Notes: generated from the letters alone by a model not told the origin. Counted from the stretch's first letter, positions 24,301 through 41,409 are shown. The stretch is DNA of 64,000 bases from Chrysogorgia sp. JL179-B06 (GCA_035772405.1 JAYKKM010000048.1:1305001-1369000), one strand, 5' to 3'. A program made the numbers and translations.

Positions 24301-25993
24301 GCACAAGCTTGTACCGACTACATCCTATTGATCGAAGCTTGTCATAATATTGTCTTTCCGTTGGGTGCCTACTAAAATGATCCACGTTAATAACACACTC
24401 TCAATACAGAATGAAAACATGATGACATTTTATTTTGGTGTTATGTCTTTGGTGTTCTCTCATTGATTACATTTACAACATTTAACATCAACATTAGATT
24501 GGTGTCTTATCATTTGCTGGTATTATTGCAAAGGCAGCACTTTCTCCTCAATTATTTTTAAGACCCTGAGTGGAGGTCCGACTCAGGATTTGAACCTGTG
24601 TCTCCCAGCTCATAAACATGTGTGGTAACCACTAGACCACAACAGCTGGTTTGATTCAACAAATTTCCATCGACTTAATAGTGTAGGATAATCATTGAAG
24701 ATGCTAATATATACACTGCTGTAGTAAATGTGGGAGCTTGGTGTCGACAGACAATACATGGACGATGTCCAACTCAAATCCTCATTGGCAATCAGAAGCG
24801 TACAGATGGAATCTCTGTCAAGAATAACATTTTCTGTTGAGCTTGACAATCATCCATGTATTGTTTGAGGATGCAAAGTTGCCAAAACAAATACAAAGCA
24901 GATTTAACTTCCATGGGTGAGAAGCAAACATACAACAATCTGTTTTTTACCAGCATGCACAGGAGCTCTGTAGTTTACTAATACAATGTTCTGTTTTCTT
25001 AGGAATGTTTGGAGTGATCAAACTGTGCGAGATGTGGTTAAGAAACTTCTGGAAAGTTACAGTCAAACACAACTGGAGAGATTGAACTGTCCTTTATCTC
25101 AGGTGAATGAAATACTTATAGATGTGTTTGGGATGGAGGTAGCAAGTTGAGAGGGAGGAAGGAACGAGGGAGGAAGGAAGGGAGGGAGGGAGAAAGTTGG
25201 GAGGAAGGAAGGGAGCAAGTTGAGGGGAAGAAAGGGAGGAAGTGGTTGAGAGGAAGGGAGGGAGGAAGGGAGGGAGGGAGGAAGGAAGGGAGGGAGGAAG
25301 GAAGGGAGCAAGTTGAGGGGAAGGGAGGGAGGGGGAAAGTTAAGTGGAAGAGAGGGGGAAAAATGGTAGAAAAGGAAGAAAAATAATGGGAGCGGTAGGA
25401 TTTGATATTGACTTCAAAACAAAAGAACAAAGGATAGAATGGAAGCCAGTTGAAAGAAACACGCGTCAATAGGAAAACGTCTACTGGTGTGCACGCATTG
25501 ACCACTCTGTTATCCTTTTCTGATAACCCAGGGCATGTTGTCCCAGATATCACGTGACCAATACCACTGCAAGGTTTCCGCAGAGAAAGTCCGTCTGTTT
25601 GGCCTGTGGCATGAGGGGATGATAGTGTCGAAGCAGGATAATGATAGTGACGAGGCTGACGAGCGCGCGAAACACTCCAACTTCTCGCCACGTGGTAAAA
25701 AGATCGTATTCAGCGCGACGGAGGAACTCCCCCTGCTGAGGGCCTGGTTCCAGAGCCACTCACACCCGTCGTCCGAGGAAATGGTGACGTTTGCGAAAGA
25801 TTTGAATGGCACAGAGTTTCGGAAGTCGCTGGGACGAGAGAAAGTGGACTGCAGGCACATCAATAATTGGTTTAAGAACGAGAGAGCGCGTATGCGGAAG
25901 GCGAAAGAAATTGCTGTTTCCCAAGTGCAGTACCGGACCGAGTATTCAGAGATGGAGACTAGGGAGGACGAGGAGGAAAGTTCCTCAAACTGA
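21338..25993 (+). CDS. CMP-class (SATB/Dve-like) homeobox protein, 4 exons, complete
   Basis: Exons 21338-21578, 23650-23803, 25003-25102 and 25532-25993 join in frame to 318 residues. Residues about 5-140 resemble the SATB ubiquitin-like oligomerisation domain (VQVRPTWKPLPLSSFVY, LLFVDDNKILLHLHV). About 140-195 match the adjoining CMP/CUTL domain, with WSDQTVRDVVKKLL, CPLSQGMLSQI and KVSAEKVRLFGLWHEG. An acidic linker follows, then an atypical homeodomain at about 219-288 with a longer helix2-helix3 segment and recognition helix HINNWFKNERARMRK, retaining W48, F49, N51 and R53. This order matches Drosophila Dve and vertebrate SATB, which are nuclear DNA-binding regulators. There are no CUT repeats and only one homeodomain, and the protein is far shorter than SATB. 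The C-terminal tail is acidic and ends in Ser/Asn. An AATAAA lies at 26166. Start ATG follows an in-frame region with no upstream coding. Confidence 0.85.
21755..21905. mobile_element. Palindromic element in the homeobox-gene intron 1
   Basis: TGTTATTTACTG at the left is inverted as CAGTAAATAACAT at the right, with GAAAAATATTT / GAATATTTTTC nested inside. A related unit with TTATTTACCG...CGGTAAATAAC and the ATATTTTTCCAGTACGGACC block lies at 47885-48010. Confidence 0.65.
21949..22302. mobile_element. MITE with ACTTGTTTAGCGTCC ends
   Basis: Inverted ends ATTACTTGTTTAGCGTCC and GGACGCTAAACAAGTAAT, each preceded outside by a run of A/T, delimit about 350 bp without an ORF in homeobox-gene intron 1. 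Confidence 0.8.
23436..23590. repeat. Large palindrome in homeobox-gene intron 1
   Basis: ATAGCATGGCATTACGGTTG...CAATGCCATGCTAT with TTGATTAGTGATTAAA / TTTAATCACTAATCAA inside and an AAAGTCC/GGACTTT core. It ends about 60 bp before exon 2. Confidence 0.75.
23850..24230 (-). pseudogene. Non-LTR retrotransposon ORF2 C-terminal fragment
   Basis: Minus-strand frame reads RLRWLGHVLRKDDGDWVKRC then GRPRMTWSQVVERDM and DAHDRGKWRKL. This is the conserved C-terminal tail of RTE/craniate-type LINE reverse transcriptases (RWLGHVxR...RGRPxxTWxxxVxxD...DRxxWR). Located in homeobox-gene intron 2; the reverse-transcriptase core is missing. Confidence 0.85.
24525..24860 (-). mobile_element. SINE family C copy adjoining a SINE family A tail
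   Basis: 24525-24650 is the family C head and start of body in minus orientation (B-box GGATTTGAACC complement, AAACATGTGTGGTAACCACT). 24655-24860 carries the family A 3' region (ATATACACTGCTGTAGTAAA, ATACATGGACGATG) known from 56540-56640. Confidence 0.7.
25140..25385. repeat. Polypurine (GGAAGGGAGG)n tract in homeobox-gene intron 3
   Basis: About 245 bp that is almost entirely purine on the plus strand, starting about 40 bp after the donor at 25103. Able in principle to form triplex DNA. The Pro/Ser/Leu-rich minus-strand ORF is an artefact. Confidence 0.95.
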
Positions 25994-27459
25994 GAACAAT
26001 ATGTCTGGGGGGGGGATGCGCTGGCTTGGCATTCTTCTCAACTTGGTTGGAGAGGCTCTGAAAGTCCAACTTTTGAGAAATTAAGTTTGCGAATACGTCA
26101 TAGGAGAGATAAGTATTTTAAATTATGAACCATACCACACTCCACATCCAAAACAGTGTTGCTTAAATAAAAGTTAAACGATAAACAAAACTAAATTTCT
26201 CTAAAACTAAAACGATTAGAAGAAAACTAATACCCATTCTCATGTAAGACGACAAAGAACTATCATTTAAACAACACTTGTTTTTGGGGTGGAGTGTCCT
26301 TTTAATGGCATGGAGGATAATCTCACTTGCACGATTGATTAGATACAGAATGCGAACCTCGGTTGTTATTGGATCATTTCATTCTGTAAGCCAATAAAAA
26401 TTTATATTGTTTCCAGCATGTCACGCCTTGTAAAGAGCAAAGTGATCCAATCACAAGCAAGGTTCAGACTCTGTACCCAATCTTCGTCTCAATTTCGCTC
26501 TCTTTATGACAACGCCAGTCGTCAGCTCAAACACAGATTGAACTTTGAAGGATATCAAATCAGCCGAATCTGCGTTTCACTGAGTAGAAATGAGAGGATG
26601 ACAATTCTCCATGAGTGAAGAGAGAGGCTAAACATGGGAAGGGACCCTAATTGAACGGGTGTTTTGCAATTGTGCTTTGGTTTTAAAGATTATTATATTA
26701 TATTAAGGAACACTTTCAGATATACGTCTTTATTAAGTCTACTACCAGATTTTTATCATTGTACATAATTTCCTAAATTCTACAATATACATAATTCTTG
26801 TGAACGTCCGTATATTACTGTGCTTTGATCATCATCACCGTCGTCATCATCATCGTTATCATTACCATCATCATCGTCGTCATCATTATCACCATCATGA
26901 CCATCATTATTATCATCATCACCATCATTACCATCACCATCATTATCGTCATCGTCGTTATCATCATTATCACCATCATCATCATCGTCGTTATCATCAT
27001 CATTATCACCATCATCATCATAACCATCATTATCGTCATCATCATCATCGTCGTCAACATAGTCATCAGCATCGTTATCATTACCATCATGATCATACCA
27101 TCATTATCACCATCATCATCTTCCTCACAACCATCATTATCACCACCACAATCATCACCACACATCATCATCATCATCATAATCATGACCACATGTCATT
27201 ATCATCAACACCATCATCACCATCATCACCATCATCACCACACATCATCATCATCACCACCATCATCATCATCACCACCACCATCATCATCATCATCAGG
27301 TTAAATTTGATGAAATTCAATGGAGCCTAGAGATGAAGTTGTCCTGCGAAACGAAGTGAACGTCCCTGATCAATAAATATGGATAAATAAATGTCTTTTG
27401 TGGATTCATGAAAATGTCGAGGTAAGAACTATAATTTACCTCCACATTCTCGTCCGCAG
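25994..27459. other. 3' flank of homeobox gene and spacer with ATC microsatellite
   Basis: AATAAA at 26166-26171 is the likely homeobox-gene polyadenylation signal. The ORF at 26418-26618 follows TTTCCAG but has no recognisable domain. 26820-27300 is a (CATCAT/CAC)n microsatellite. CTAAAACTAAAACGATTAGAAGAAAACTAATACCCATTCTCATG-type sequence at about 26205 recurs at 47500, marking a dispersed repeat. Confidence 0.5.
26820..27300. repeat. (ATC)n trinucleotide microsatellite
   Basis: About 480 bp of CATCATCACCATTATC-type units; the His-rich, Ile-rich and Met-rich frames through it are repeat products. Confidence 0.95.
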
Positions 27460-33520
<6,061 letters not shown>

Positions 33521-33549
33521 TGAAACGTTTGGTGGCCGAATTAAGTGCC

Positions 33550-34015
33550 TATGTAATGAAACATTCAGTTGTAAAATAACTCTTTTGTTTGAAAGAACTC
33601 TTGAAACTATAAAGACTAACCATTTACAACTTTTTCATATCTCACTTCACTCTTGAGATATTAATATTTGTTTGATATGTAAATGATCATACTTATGGCA
33701 TCACAATACATTATAACTTATTGAAAACGGGTATATATCCTTGAGATTATGTAATGAAATCACTTGAAATGCAGGTGCATGTGCGTGGATGTATCCAATG
33801 ACATCAAATATGCAAATAATCAAACGATTCCATGTGATAATGGTAAAGTTGCAGTTATTATGCATTGTGAGTCATAAGTATGATCATTTACATATTAAAC
33901 AAATCTTAATATCTCAAGAGTGAAGTGAAAGTTGTAAATGGTTAGTCTTTATAGTTTCAAAAGAGTTTTATAGTTTCAAACAAAAGAGTTATTTTACAAC
34001 TGAATTTTTCATTGT
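33550..34015. mobile_element. Long foldback MITE, family 1
   Basis: Arms of about 145 bp (33550-33700 and 33865-34015) are inverse copies with AACTCTTTTGTTTGAAA, TCACTTCACTCTTGAGATAT and TTTGATATGTAAATGATCAT. It begins about 30 bp after the PH-gene stop codon, so it is in the 3' UTR or immediate flank. Confidence 0.85.
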
Positions 34016-34370
34016 ATTGGTACTTTAAATAACGATAATACATAGTGTAGATAGTGATGGTAAACGATAGATGGAAACATATTCAATTAAACATTGAAAC
34101 TAAGTTAAAATAAAGATTTTAGTTTTTAGAACTAGCCGCTAGCGAAACGATTTTAAATACCGGTTTCTTTACACAACAGAAAAATATATCGATGACCCAC
34201 AGCCTGGTGTTACCTTGGCTGTCACTCCCCACAATATATTTTCCAAAACGTGCTTATTAATCATAATCTAAATATTTAACCATTGATTAATTCATTCATT
34301 CATTCATAATTTATCATTTCAATTTCTACCGATAATTCGGATTTAATTTTCGGAAAACACTTGGAAGGTT

Positions 34371-34546
34371 CAGTGGCGTAGCTAGGGTTTCAGGGGCCCC
34401 GGTTGAAGAGTGAGATCTTTTGTAGTCGCGTGTCCAGAAATTTGGGACAGTCAGCGGAATAATCCGTTGGCTCAGATTTTGCTTGCTTGGGGCCCCTGGA
34501 CGTTCGGGGGCCCTGGTTCAATGAACCGCCTATTGCTACGCTACTG
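34371..34546. mobile_element. 176-bp non-autonomous hAT element, TSD GGAAGGTT
   Basis: Ends CAGTGGCGTAGC and GCTACGCTACTG, with GGAAGGTT repeated exactly at 34363-34370 and 34547-34554. An inner GGGGCCCC(GG/TGG) block is also inverted. Confidence 0.92.
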
Positions 34547-34554
34547 GGAAGGTT

Positions 34555-36457
34555 CCCTTAGCCATGTTACTTCGCACAGTGCTTTTGCCAAAGCAACTAA
34601 AATTACAGTGCTTATCAAAAATACTCAAAAGTTAGTCGTGTACTGACGAAATGTATTGACGAAAGACCTTCACTCTAAACGTTAGACCTCCTTCACTCTA
34701 TTTCGGTAGTACACCAACCTTTTAGAGTATTTAATTTGTATTTCTTCACTACTTTTGCAATTTGCTGCACAACAATGGCGAATTTCTGAGTTTTTGTATC
34801 TATACCACTGATCTCGAAAGAAGACTGGATCGAGCAACTATTGTTCAGAAAATGAAGCCGGAAATCCGCCATTACTAATTGGACCAACTGAGGTCCTATG
34901 AGATTTTTGTTGGATTATGTGCTCTTGCCATCGACAAAATAAAATAATTTTACTATAAAGAGGACCAGAAGACATTTTTCAAATTACTGGGTAAAACGAT
35001 TCATGGTCCTACTTACAGATTTACTGCGACTTTGGTCCCTTAGTAATGGCCGCCGTTGGCTCTAATTATTCAGTGAGAGAAGCCTGATACGAGACGTCAA
35101 ATTAGGTTCAAGATTTTATGCATTTAATGTTAACAAAGAAACTATATTGGCCAGACACTAAACCTATTTCGCGAGCGTCACAGTTTGATTTGCTTGCAAA
35201 CTCGGAGCTTCTAATGATCTCTCGTCAATATGCAAGCTTCAAAATCAGCTCATCAGATACAATAGAAAGCTCAACCCAGTCCTATTTTTGAGATCAGTGA
35301 TCTGTACTGGGATTGTAAAATATCGTTCGGAACCAATCGAATAAAAGAGGACCAATCTTTCGGAAGCATAGCCATAGGCGGTTTTTGCGATCGTTTTCGA
35401 TCTCCTGTTGTGAGGTATAACCGTACAACGTTCAAAAGATATTTGTCACGCTTATGGCGTTGAAACTGGCGTTCCACTGATTTGGACGAGCTTGGTCTCT
35501 GTCGTTTAGTTGCAAAATGAAATATCCATATATTGAGTATCTTGAATTTTAGAATAATAAAAAGCCATCTAACCCATTGACACATATGATATATGATATC
35601 ATATGATACATGACATTAATAGGAACCAGACAGCGGATGCAACGCTCGTGACTCACAACCGTCGGCCACAAACCTGACCGAAAAGCACAAATAAGCCAGT
35701 TCGTAATGTCGACTGCATATCAAAATGACGTGTTCTTTGTCGGGATAAAACTTATTTCAATTCATAACATCAGGCTAAAACCACAATAGACATTTGCATT
35801 TCTATTTACACTTGCAAATTCGTTTATACTGAATTTCCCAGCCTGATGTTGTGAATTGAAATAAGTTTTATCCCGACACAGAACACGTCATTTTGATGCG
35901 CAGTCGACATTACGAACTGGCTTATTCGATTTTCCATCTTTCAAAATCCATTCGGCGCATCGACAAAAATTAAATATATGCCAATATCATGTTTGAAATG
36001 TGGTCTCATCATTTTGTTGTAATATGAAACGATCATATTATATTGATAAGTTACTGATGCGTGTCTTGATAATAAAAAGCCATTTCGCCAGACAGATTAA
36101 GGCGCGTAGGCGTCCTCCAACTGTGTGTAAATTGGATTCTAATTTCAATTAGAACAAATAATGGAGCTTTTTTGGCGAAAATAATAAAGGAGTAAACCTT
36201 ATTAAAGGAGTGACCATTATTAAATTGTCAAAATAAGCTAAGCTTAAAATATAAAAATCTAACCAAAATATGCTGATCTGAAAAGAAACATCAAATTTGT
36301 TCATTTTATATATAGACATAAAACATTTGGGCAAAAACCGCAAGTTTGGCCAATATCAAAATTTAGCCAAAATAATGTGTTATATGATAATCTGATAAGA
36401 GAGTAGGGTAAAATTATATAAAAATATATATTGCAGTTCTTGACAGTTTACCAAAGC
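34555..36457. other. Intergenic with one inverted-repeat element
   Basis: 35691-35776 and 35840-35927 are arms of a MITE (AAGCCAGTTCGTAATGTCG..., CAAAATGACGTGTTCT, GGGATAAAACTTATTTCAAT). A 64-bp block at 35228-35291 recurs at 37257-37320. No gene identified. Confidence 0.55.
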
Positions 36458-36705
36458 CATTTTGTGGTCTAATGGTTACCACACATGTCTATGAGCTGGG
36501 AGAGACAGGTTCAAATCCTGGGTTGATCCACCACTCAAGGTCTTAAAAATAATTGAGGAGAAAGTGCTGCCTTTGCAATAATATCAGCAAATGGTAAGAC
36601 TTTCGGGTCTTCTCGGATAACGACCTTAAATCGTAGGCCCTCGGAACCCCTATCAATTGGGCTTCTAGCCTGTTGGGGTATTCCGTTCACTTAAAAGAGT
36701 CATGA
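36458..36705 (+). mobile_element. tRNA-derived SINE, family C, near full length
   Basis: The head TGGTCTAATGGTTACCACAC carries an A-box-like region, and GGTTCAAATCCTGGGT is a B box. The body runs through AATTGAGGAGAAAGTGCTGC and TAGGCCCTCGGAACCCCTAT to TGGGGTATTCCGTTCAC. It is the most complete family C copy here. Confidence 0.9.
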
Positions 36706-37496
36706 TAAATTAAATTTGCAGCAAAATCTAAAGGCGAGGATCGCTTCTACGTTTAGGAAGATAATAGAATCGACCGGACGTCCAATTCATGGCTATTTTC
36801 GTCGACATTCCTGTGGAGTCGATGCATTCCGAGCGGGCACGTTAGTTTCGCGCATGCGCTTTCGCGACTGATATCTGATTCGACAATTACGCATCGTGTT
36901 TTTCGTTTTTCATTCGATGTTTCGAAGCTTTTGAATTGCAACATTATGCTCACGACGCAAACTTCTTAACAAAACCAGTAACCATGAAAATATAATGGAT
37001 CGAAGAGTATCCCATAATTATTTGTTAAGTGGAACAAGATTAAATTTCTGACCAAGATTGTTGTTCGAGCAAATGACTGGAAAGTAGCTTTTTTATGTTC
37101 TTCAACTAGGGTGAACCGTGTTAGTACCGGCGACCTGGGCACGATCATTTTGATGGTCTGCTCGGCCGGAGACACAATCCACCTTAGAATTTTTGCACAG
37201 GGCTTATCTGCTGAGGGCCCTGCTTAGTGAACATGAATTATAAACATGAACATGAAGCTTCAAAATCAGCTCATCAGATACAATAGAAAGCTCAATCCAA
37301 TCCTATTTTTGAGATCAGTGCGCTAACCCTGTCAACCGAAGTTGATTTCCTCAAGGGGTGTGTAAAAAATAAGTACCTGTACAGGACTATAATATTTAAA
37401 GCTATTTACAAAATATGAGATATAGTGTCAAATAAGTAACATAATTTATGAGTAAGTAATCTATTTACAGGGTTTTTTGGTTTTATATGTTGTTAC
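36706..37496. other. Intergenic, no gene seen
   Basis: Contains the second copy of the 64-bp block (37257-37320). Short ORFs at 36753 and 36966 have no recognisable content. Confidence 0.5.
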
Positions 37497-37700
37497 TAAA
37501 AAATGTACGTGAGTAGCAATTTTCTTTTGAAAACATGAAAGGGATTTGCTCTCCCTAATTTTGTTTGGAATAGAGTTCCATAGGTGAGCACCGTCGTACA
37601 TGAAACTATTTTTCATATTATTAGTACGCGGTTGTGGTAAACAAAGACTACTTGAAATGTCCCGCGAAGTGCATAGTTTGTCATCTCACTTTTATAAGTA
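37497..37700 (-). pseudogene. LINE reverse transcriptase tail fragment
   Basis: Minus-strand translation gives LCLPQPRTNNMKNSFMYDGA and HLWNSIPNKIRES, matching the extreme C-terminus of CR1/L2-type ORF2 (LPxPRTNxxKxSFxYxGAxLWNSLP). A frameshift or stop lies upstream. Confidence 0.8.
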
Positions 37701-38449
37701 AAAAGATCAGTAGTGAGTGACTCAGGAATCTTTAATGTTTCAGGTGTGATTTAGATTTCCAGTTTTATATAATTAGTGACAAAGTCGTCGTCAGACAAAG
37801 TGACTAGACTCAAATCTCTACGATCTAATTATATACTCTATATAATTATATATCGAAATATATTTACTGGAAACTTAGGGGTATTTATATGAAAGAGGGC
37901 GAGCCCTCTTGGTCTCAGTAAAACCATATCTAAAATATTTGTTTTCGTTTATATGAGAGAAGGGCCAGCTCTCCTTGGCGAGATCTCGCTATTGACTACC
38001 GGGGATCTCGCCTACGAGCGCTGGAAATTTTCCATGTAAACGCGCTCAAGAGGGCTGGCAAGTCAAAGCTCCGTACACGCGACAATTAAAGTTGGTCTTT
38101 GTCCGTATATTTTTCACAAGTTCTGTTTGTTCATACGTAGGTTTTAAATTGAAAACTTCGGTGCGAGAAAATGCGATTCAGCGGGTTTCGTGGGAAAATA
38201 CATGTTGTCAACTCGGTAAACAAGTCATCCCTCCTCCTAGCCCTCCTCGAAGGTCTAGATTCGCTAGAATATTCCCATGTAAACGCGAGGTGAAATCCCC
38301 ATCCCTTTTACTACAGCCAGCCCTACCAAGAAAGGGTCTAATGCAAATGTCGCAGTCTGATTGGTTACGCCACTCGCTATCTAATCGATGGTATCGAGTA
38401 GCGGTGAGTGACGTAGTCATAATAAGGTTTGTTTATCTATTTATTTAAA
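37701..38449. other. Intergenic, no gene seen
   Basis: AT-rich with a TATATAATTATATA stretch near 37840. The ORF at 38092-38448 has no recognised domain or splice partners. Confidence 0.45.
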
Positions 38450-39010
38450 ATTCTTTAGACACGGTAGCCTATTCAACTAAAGTTGTTTTTCAAAGGGCCG
38501 TGTGTTGTTACAGGTATATGTATAAAAAGAAAATACTAACTAATACATAATCTAACTATTACAAAAATTTAACCAATATTACAGTATAAAAATATTTTTT
38601 TAAAAATTCTAAAAACATCTTAATAATATTACAATTCAAAGTCTATAAATCTTTTCCTCTTCAGGCAGGGCATTCCACATCACGGAACGTCTATATCCAA
38701 AACCTTTTTTTAACGCATTCGTGCGAGGTTTTGGTAATGAAAGCATACGATTAATATTACTCCTTAGGTTGTAACAATCTCGATTTATAATAGGAAATAA
38801 ATATGACAAATTATCTAAATTCGACTTGCCAGTTATTATTTTTTGGCTTGACAATTGTTCGTCTCTTCTAGATTGCAAATCTTTCCATCAAGTTTTGCAC
38901 GGGTATGGGTAGCCGACATGTCATTACTCGGTCTCCAGTTATTATACGGCCAGCCTTATTTTGGAGTTTTTGCAAGCGGTCTTTTAAAACATTTGAGCAG
39001 TTATCCCAAA
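38450..39010 (-). pseudogene. LINE (CR1/L2-like) ORF2 3' end, decayed
   Basis: Minus-strand frames give KDRLQKLQNKAGRIITGDR, then after disruptions RDEQLSSQKIITGKSNL, CYNLRSNINRMLSLPKPRTN and FGYRRSVMWNALPEEEKIY. Several frameshifts and stops are present. The segment 38450-38640 is the 3' UTR, with a short ACACGGCCCTTTGAAAAAC block. Confidence 0.85.
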
Positions 39011-39849
39011 CCAAGGATTGTATAAACGTTTCAAATTTTCGAAACTAATGTTATTGGTTCTTCTTAATAAACCTATTGCTTTTGAAATCTTTTTGCATGT
39101 GACATCAATATGATTTTTCCAATTAAATATTTTCATCGACTAAAACACCTGGTGTTTTTGGTCCATGTTTTTCCCCAAGAAAAGCAATGCGTATGTCTAT
39201 AGCGGTGCATATAAACGAGTTGTACTGCGTAGGCAGTGAATAGAAATACACTATCGACAGCTCTTTGGTCTACCGCCGAGATAGTGTGTAGGAGGTCACG
39301 TTTCGAGCGAAGGACCTTCGTCAGCGGAGAGATTGGAAATGTAAATTTCTATATATTAAAGGCTTGCACATATTCTGGTTATGTTGGCCGTTATTTCATT
39401 GCAAGATATCATGACAATCATGTAACGTTAGTAATTACGAGCCCTGGCATTCACTAGACTGAATATTAAATGAATAATTTGAATTTAAAAAAGCGATTAA
39501 TGATAAAATTGCGTTGGAGGCTTTGTTGTGTTCCTGTTTGGTTCCCAATAGAGCATTGCAATTAAAGAAAGGTGACGAAAGAAAACAATTTTTAATCAAT
39601 AGTCGTTGATACTTTCGCCGGGCGAAAGTGTGTTGTTTTCGATGCCACACTTTACTTTGAACTCAACGAGAGTCGTTTTGCTGGCTATAGACGGTTGAGG
39701 GATTATGTTTTAGGCGAATAACTTCGTGAATAAATAAGTATTTGCCTGATATTCGGTGGACTATAAATATTCAAAGGAAATAAAGGAGTCTACGACGTGT
39801 TAGTATTGAAAGAACAAAGGGTTCCTAACGAAATATACCGAAACTGAAT
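39011..39849. other. Intergenic or 5' region of the intronless ORF
   Basis: 39236-39320 carries a repeat with CGTTTCGAGCGAAGGACCTTCG that recurs, rearranged, near 53885-53935. No promoter motif that I can defend. Confidence 0.4.
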
Positions 39850-40884
39850 GTGATGAAGAACTCGAGATTTTTGTGTGAATTCGACACCGTTGACACAATT
39901 GCGACCAGAAATCTCTCAGAGAAGCGGAAACTACAAGAACACCTGGATGCACTGGAGAAGGAGTTGCACCATAATCTGGTGAAAATGGAAACTGAGATGC
40001 TCTCTATTCGCCTTGAGAACAGCGAAGAAGTGACACGAAGGCGAAAAGTAAACCCAGCTGGCGTTAAAAACGTCAACAGTCCTTCGCGTGAGAGAAAAAA
40101 CGGGAAAGGGGTGCTAAGGCAGGTCTCGAAGCAAGTTGATTCTGGGAGTAAAAGGGACATGGATACGAGGGAAGTGTCTCACGGTATATTACCGAAGATA
40201 ACCACCAGTTCTTATTTGACAGCCGAACAAGATTTCGATTTCGAGAGGAAAACGGAAGGTTGTCAAGAGGCAATATTGGGTCGTGCAAGATCCATGGAGA
40301 CAATCTCTGAATTAAATCAAAAACAGTTGTTTGCCGAGAGACGAATTCTGACGTCACTTAATCATCGCCCACACTCTCAGCAGAAATATTCAGGCAGCCG
40401 CAGACCGGCAACACCGCAGGCTCACAGCCCCTCGCGGCTAACCCCCGCGACGCGTGGGCATAACTATCGGCATCCTAGAGGTTCATGGGATTCAAGAATC
40501 GAATCGAAATCATTGCTGGCGCCGCTTCCTGTTGGGTATTCGTCAAACAACAGATTATTGAGAGTGCACAGCGCCCCTGACATACCCGCAGAACTCAATC
40601 AAAGTCAGGGTAAAATGAGTTCTAGAGGGACCCAAGATGACAAGGGGGAACCTGAAGCCGTAGAGATTCCTGCGATATTCGAAAATGGCGCTCAAAGCAG
40701 CGTGCAAAGTAAGCCGGGAAGGTTCATTGATTTCGATGACGTAGTCAATACCCGAGTGGCACTGTTTAAGGATGGTATTCCGGATGAAAGTGAGATGAGG
40801 AAGATTAGGTACTTGAGGTACAAAGGTGGAACGGCCGTGAATGAAGAAATGGCGAATACTTTGTCTGTCTTTGACAAGAAATGA
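39850..40884 (+). CDS. Intronless 344-residue protein, family not recognised
   Basis: An uninterrupted ORF with animal-like codon use, stop TGA at 40882. Two Met codons lie at 39850 and 39853; either could start. Residues about 23-57 form a strongly heptad-like, charged helix (EKRKLQEHLDALEKELHHNL). The middle (about 60-300) is basic, Ser/Pro-rich and probably disordered. The last 50 residues look folded and conserved in character, with FIDFDDVVNTRVALFKDGIP followed by RKIRYLRYKGG. I do not recognise a family. A cytoskeletal or ciliary scaffold would fit the coiled coil plus basic tail, but that is a guess. Confidence 0.75.
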   Translation: MMKNSRFLCEFDTVDTIATRNLSEKRKLQEHLDALEKELHHNLVKMETEMLSIRLENSEEVTRRRKVNPAGVKNVNSPSRERKNGKGVLRQVSKQVDSGSKRDMDTREVSHGILPKITTSSYLTAEQDFDFERKTEGCQEAILGRARSMETISELNQKQLFAERRILTSLNHRPHSQQKYSGSRRPATPQAHSPSRLTPATRGHNYRHPRGSWDSRIESKSLLAPLPVGYSSNNRLLRVHSAPDIPAELNQSQGKMSSRGTQDDKGEPEAVEIPAIFENGAQSSVQSKPGRFIDFDDVVNTRVALFKDGIPDESEMRKIRYLRYKGGTAVNEEMANTLSVFDKK

Positions 40885-40900
40885 TCATAATCAGCTCAGA

Positions 40901-41409
40901 GAAGAGGTGTGCGAATCCGATGATCGGATTCCAACTAAACTTTCATAACTTTAATACGTTCGGATTTGTTCTTTTTTTCTCGGATCGGAATTTTTCATTT
41001 TTTTCTCGGATCGGATTTTGTACTTTTTTACCTGCATTATATTCACTTTTGTCATTGTTAACTATGGTTTTTGTCACAAAATCAACAAATTGTCAAATTC
41101 ACTAGTTGTATGTACATTGTACAACATATGATGTCTATTATTGCACAAGATTATTAATGTATATTAGTTTTCTTAAATTTATATTTGTTCATTGATTTTC
41201 TTTTCGGAAAGTTCGTGCAACTATTGCAACATATATCTGGTGTTTTAAGTTTTTCGGATCGGATTTGAGCAGCTGTTTTGAGCAGCTGTTTCGAGCAGCA
41301 GCAGTTTTCGAATCGGACCACGATTTTATATCTTTGGATTGGATTCGGGTTGACAGTTTAGGCAAACCCTCGGATTATAAGGGGTCAATCCGATCCGACG
41401 CACACCTCT
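40901..41409. mobile_element. Non-autonomous hAT element, TSD AGCTCAGA
   Basis: Ends GAAGAGGTGTGCGAATCCGA and GACGCACACCTCT are inverted. AGCTCAGA is duplicated at 40893-40900 and 41410-41417. The interior repeats CGGATCGGA words. The insertion lies 8 nt after the stop codon of the 344-residue ORF, inside its 3' UTR. Confidence 0.88.

Noticed and set aside
26418..26618. 66-codon ORF after a TTTCCAG acceptor-like site
   Set aside because: No recognisable domain, no partner exon in phase, and it sits in sequence downstream of the homeobox-gene polyadenylation signal.
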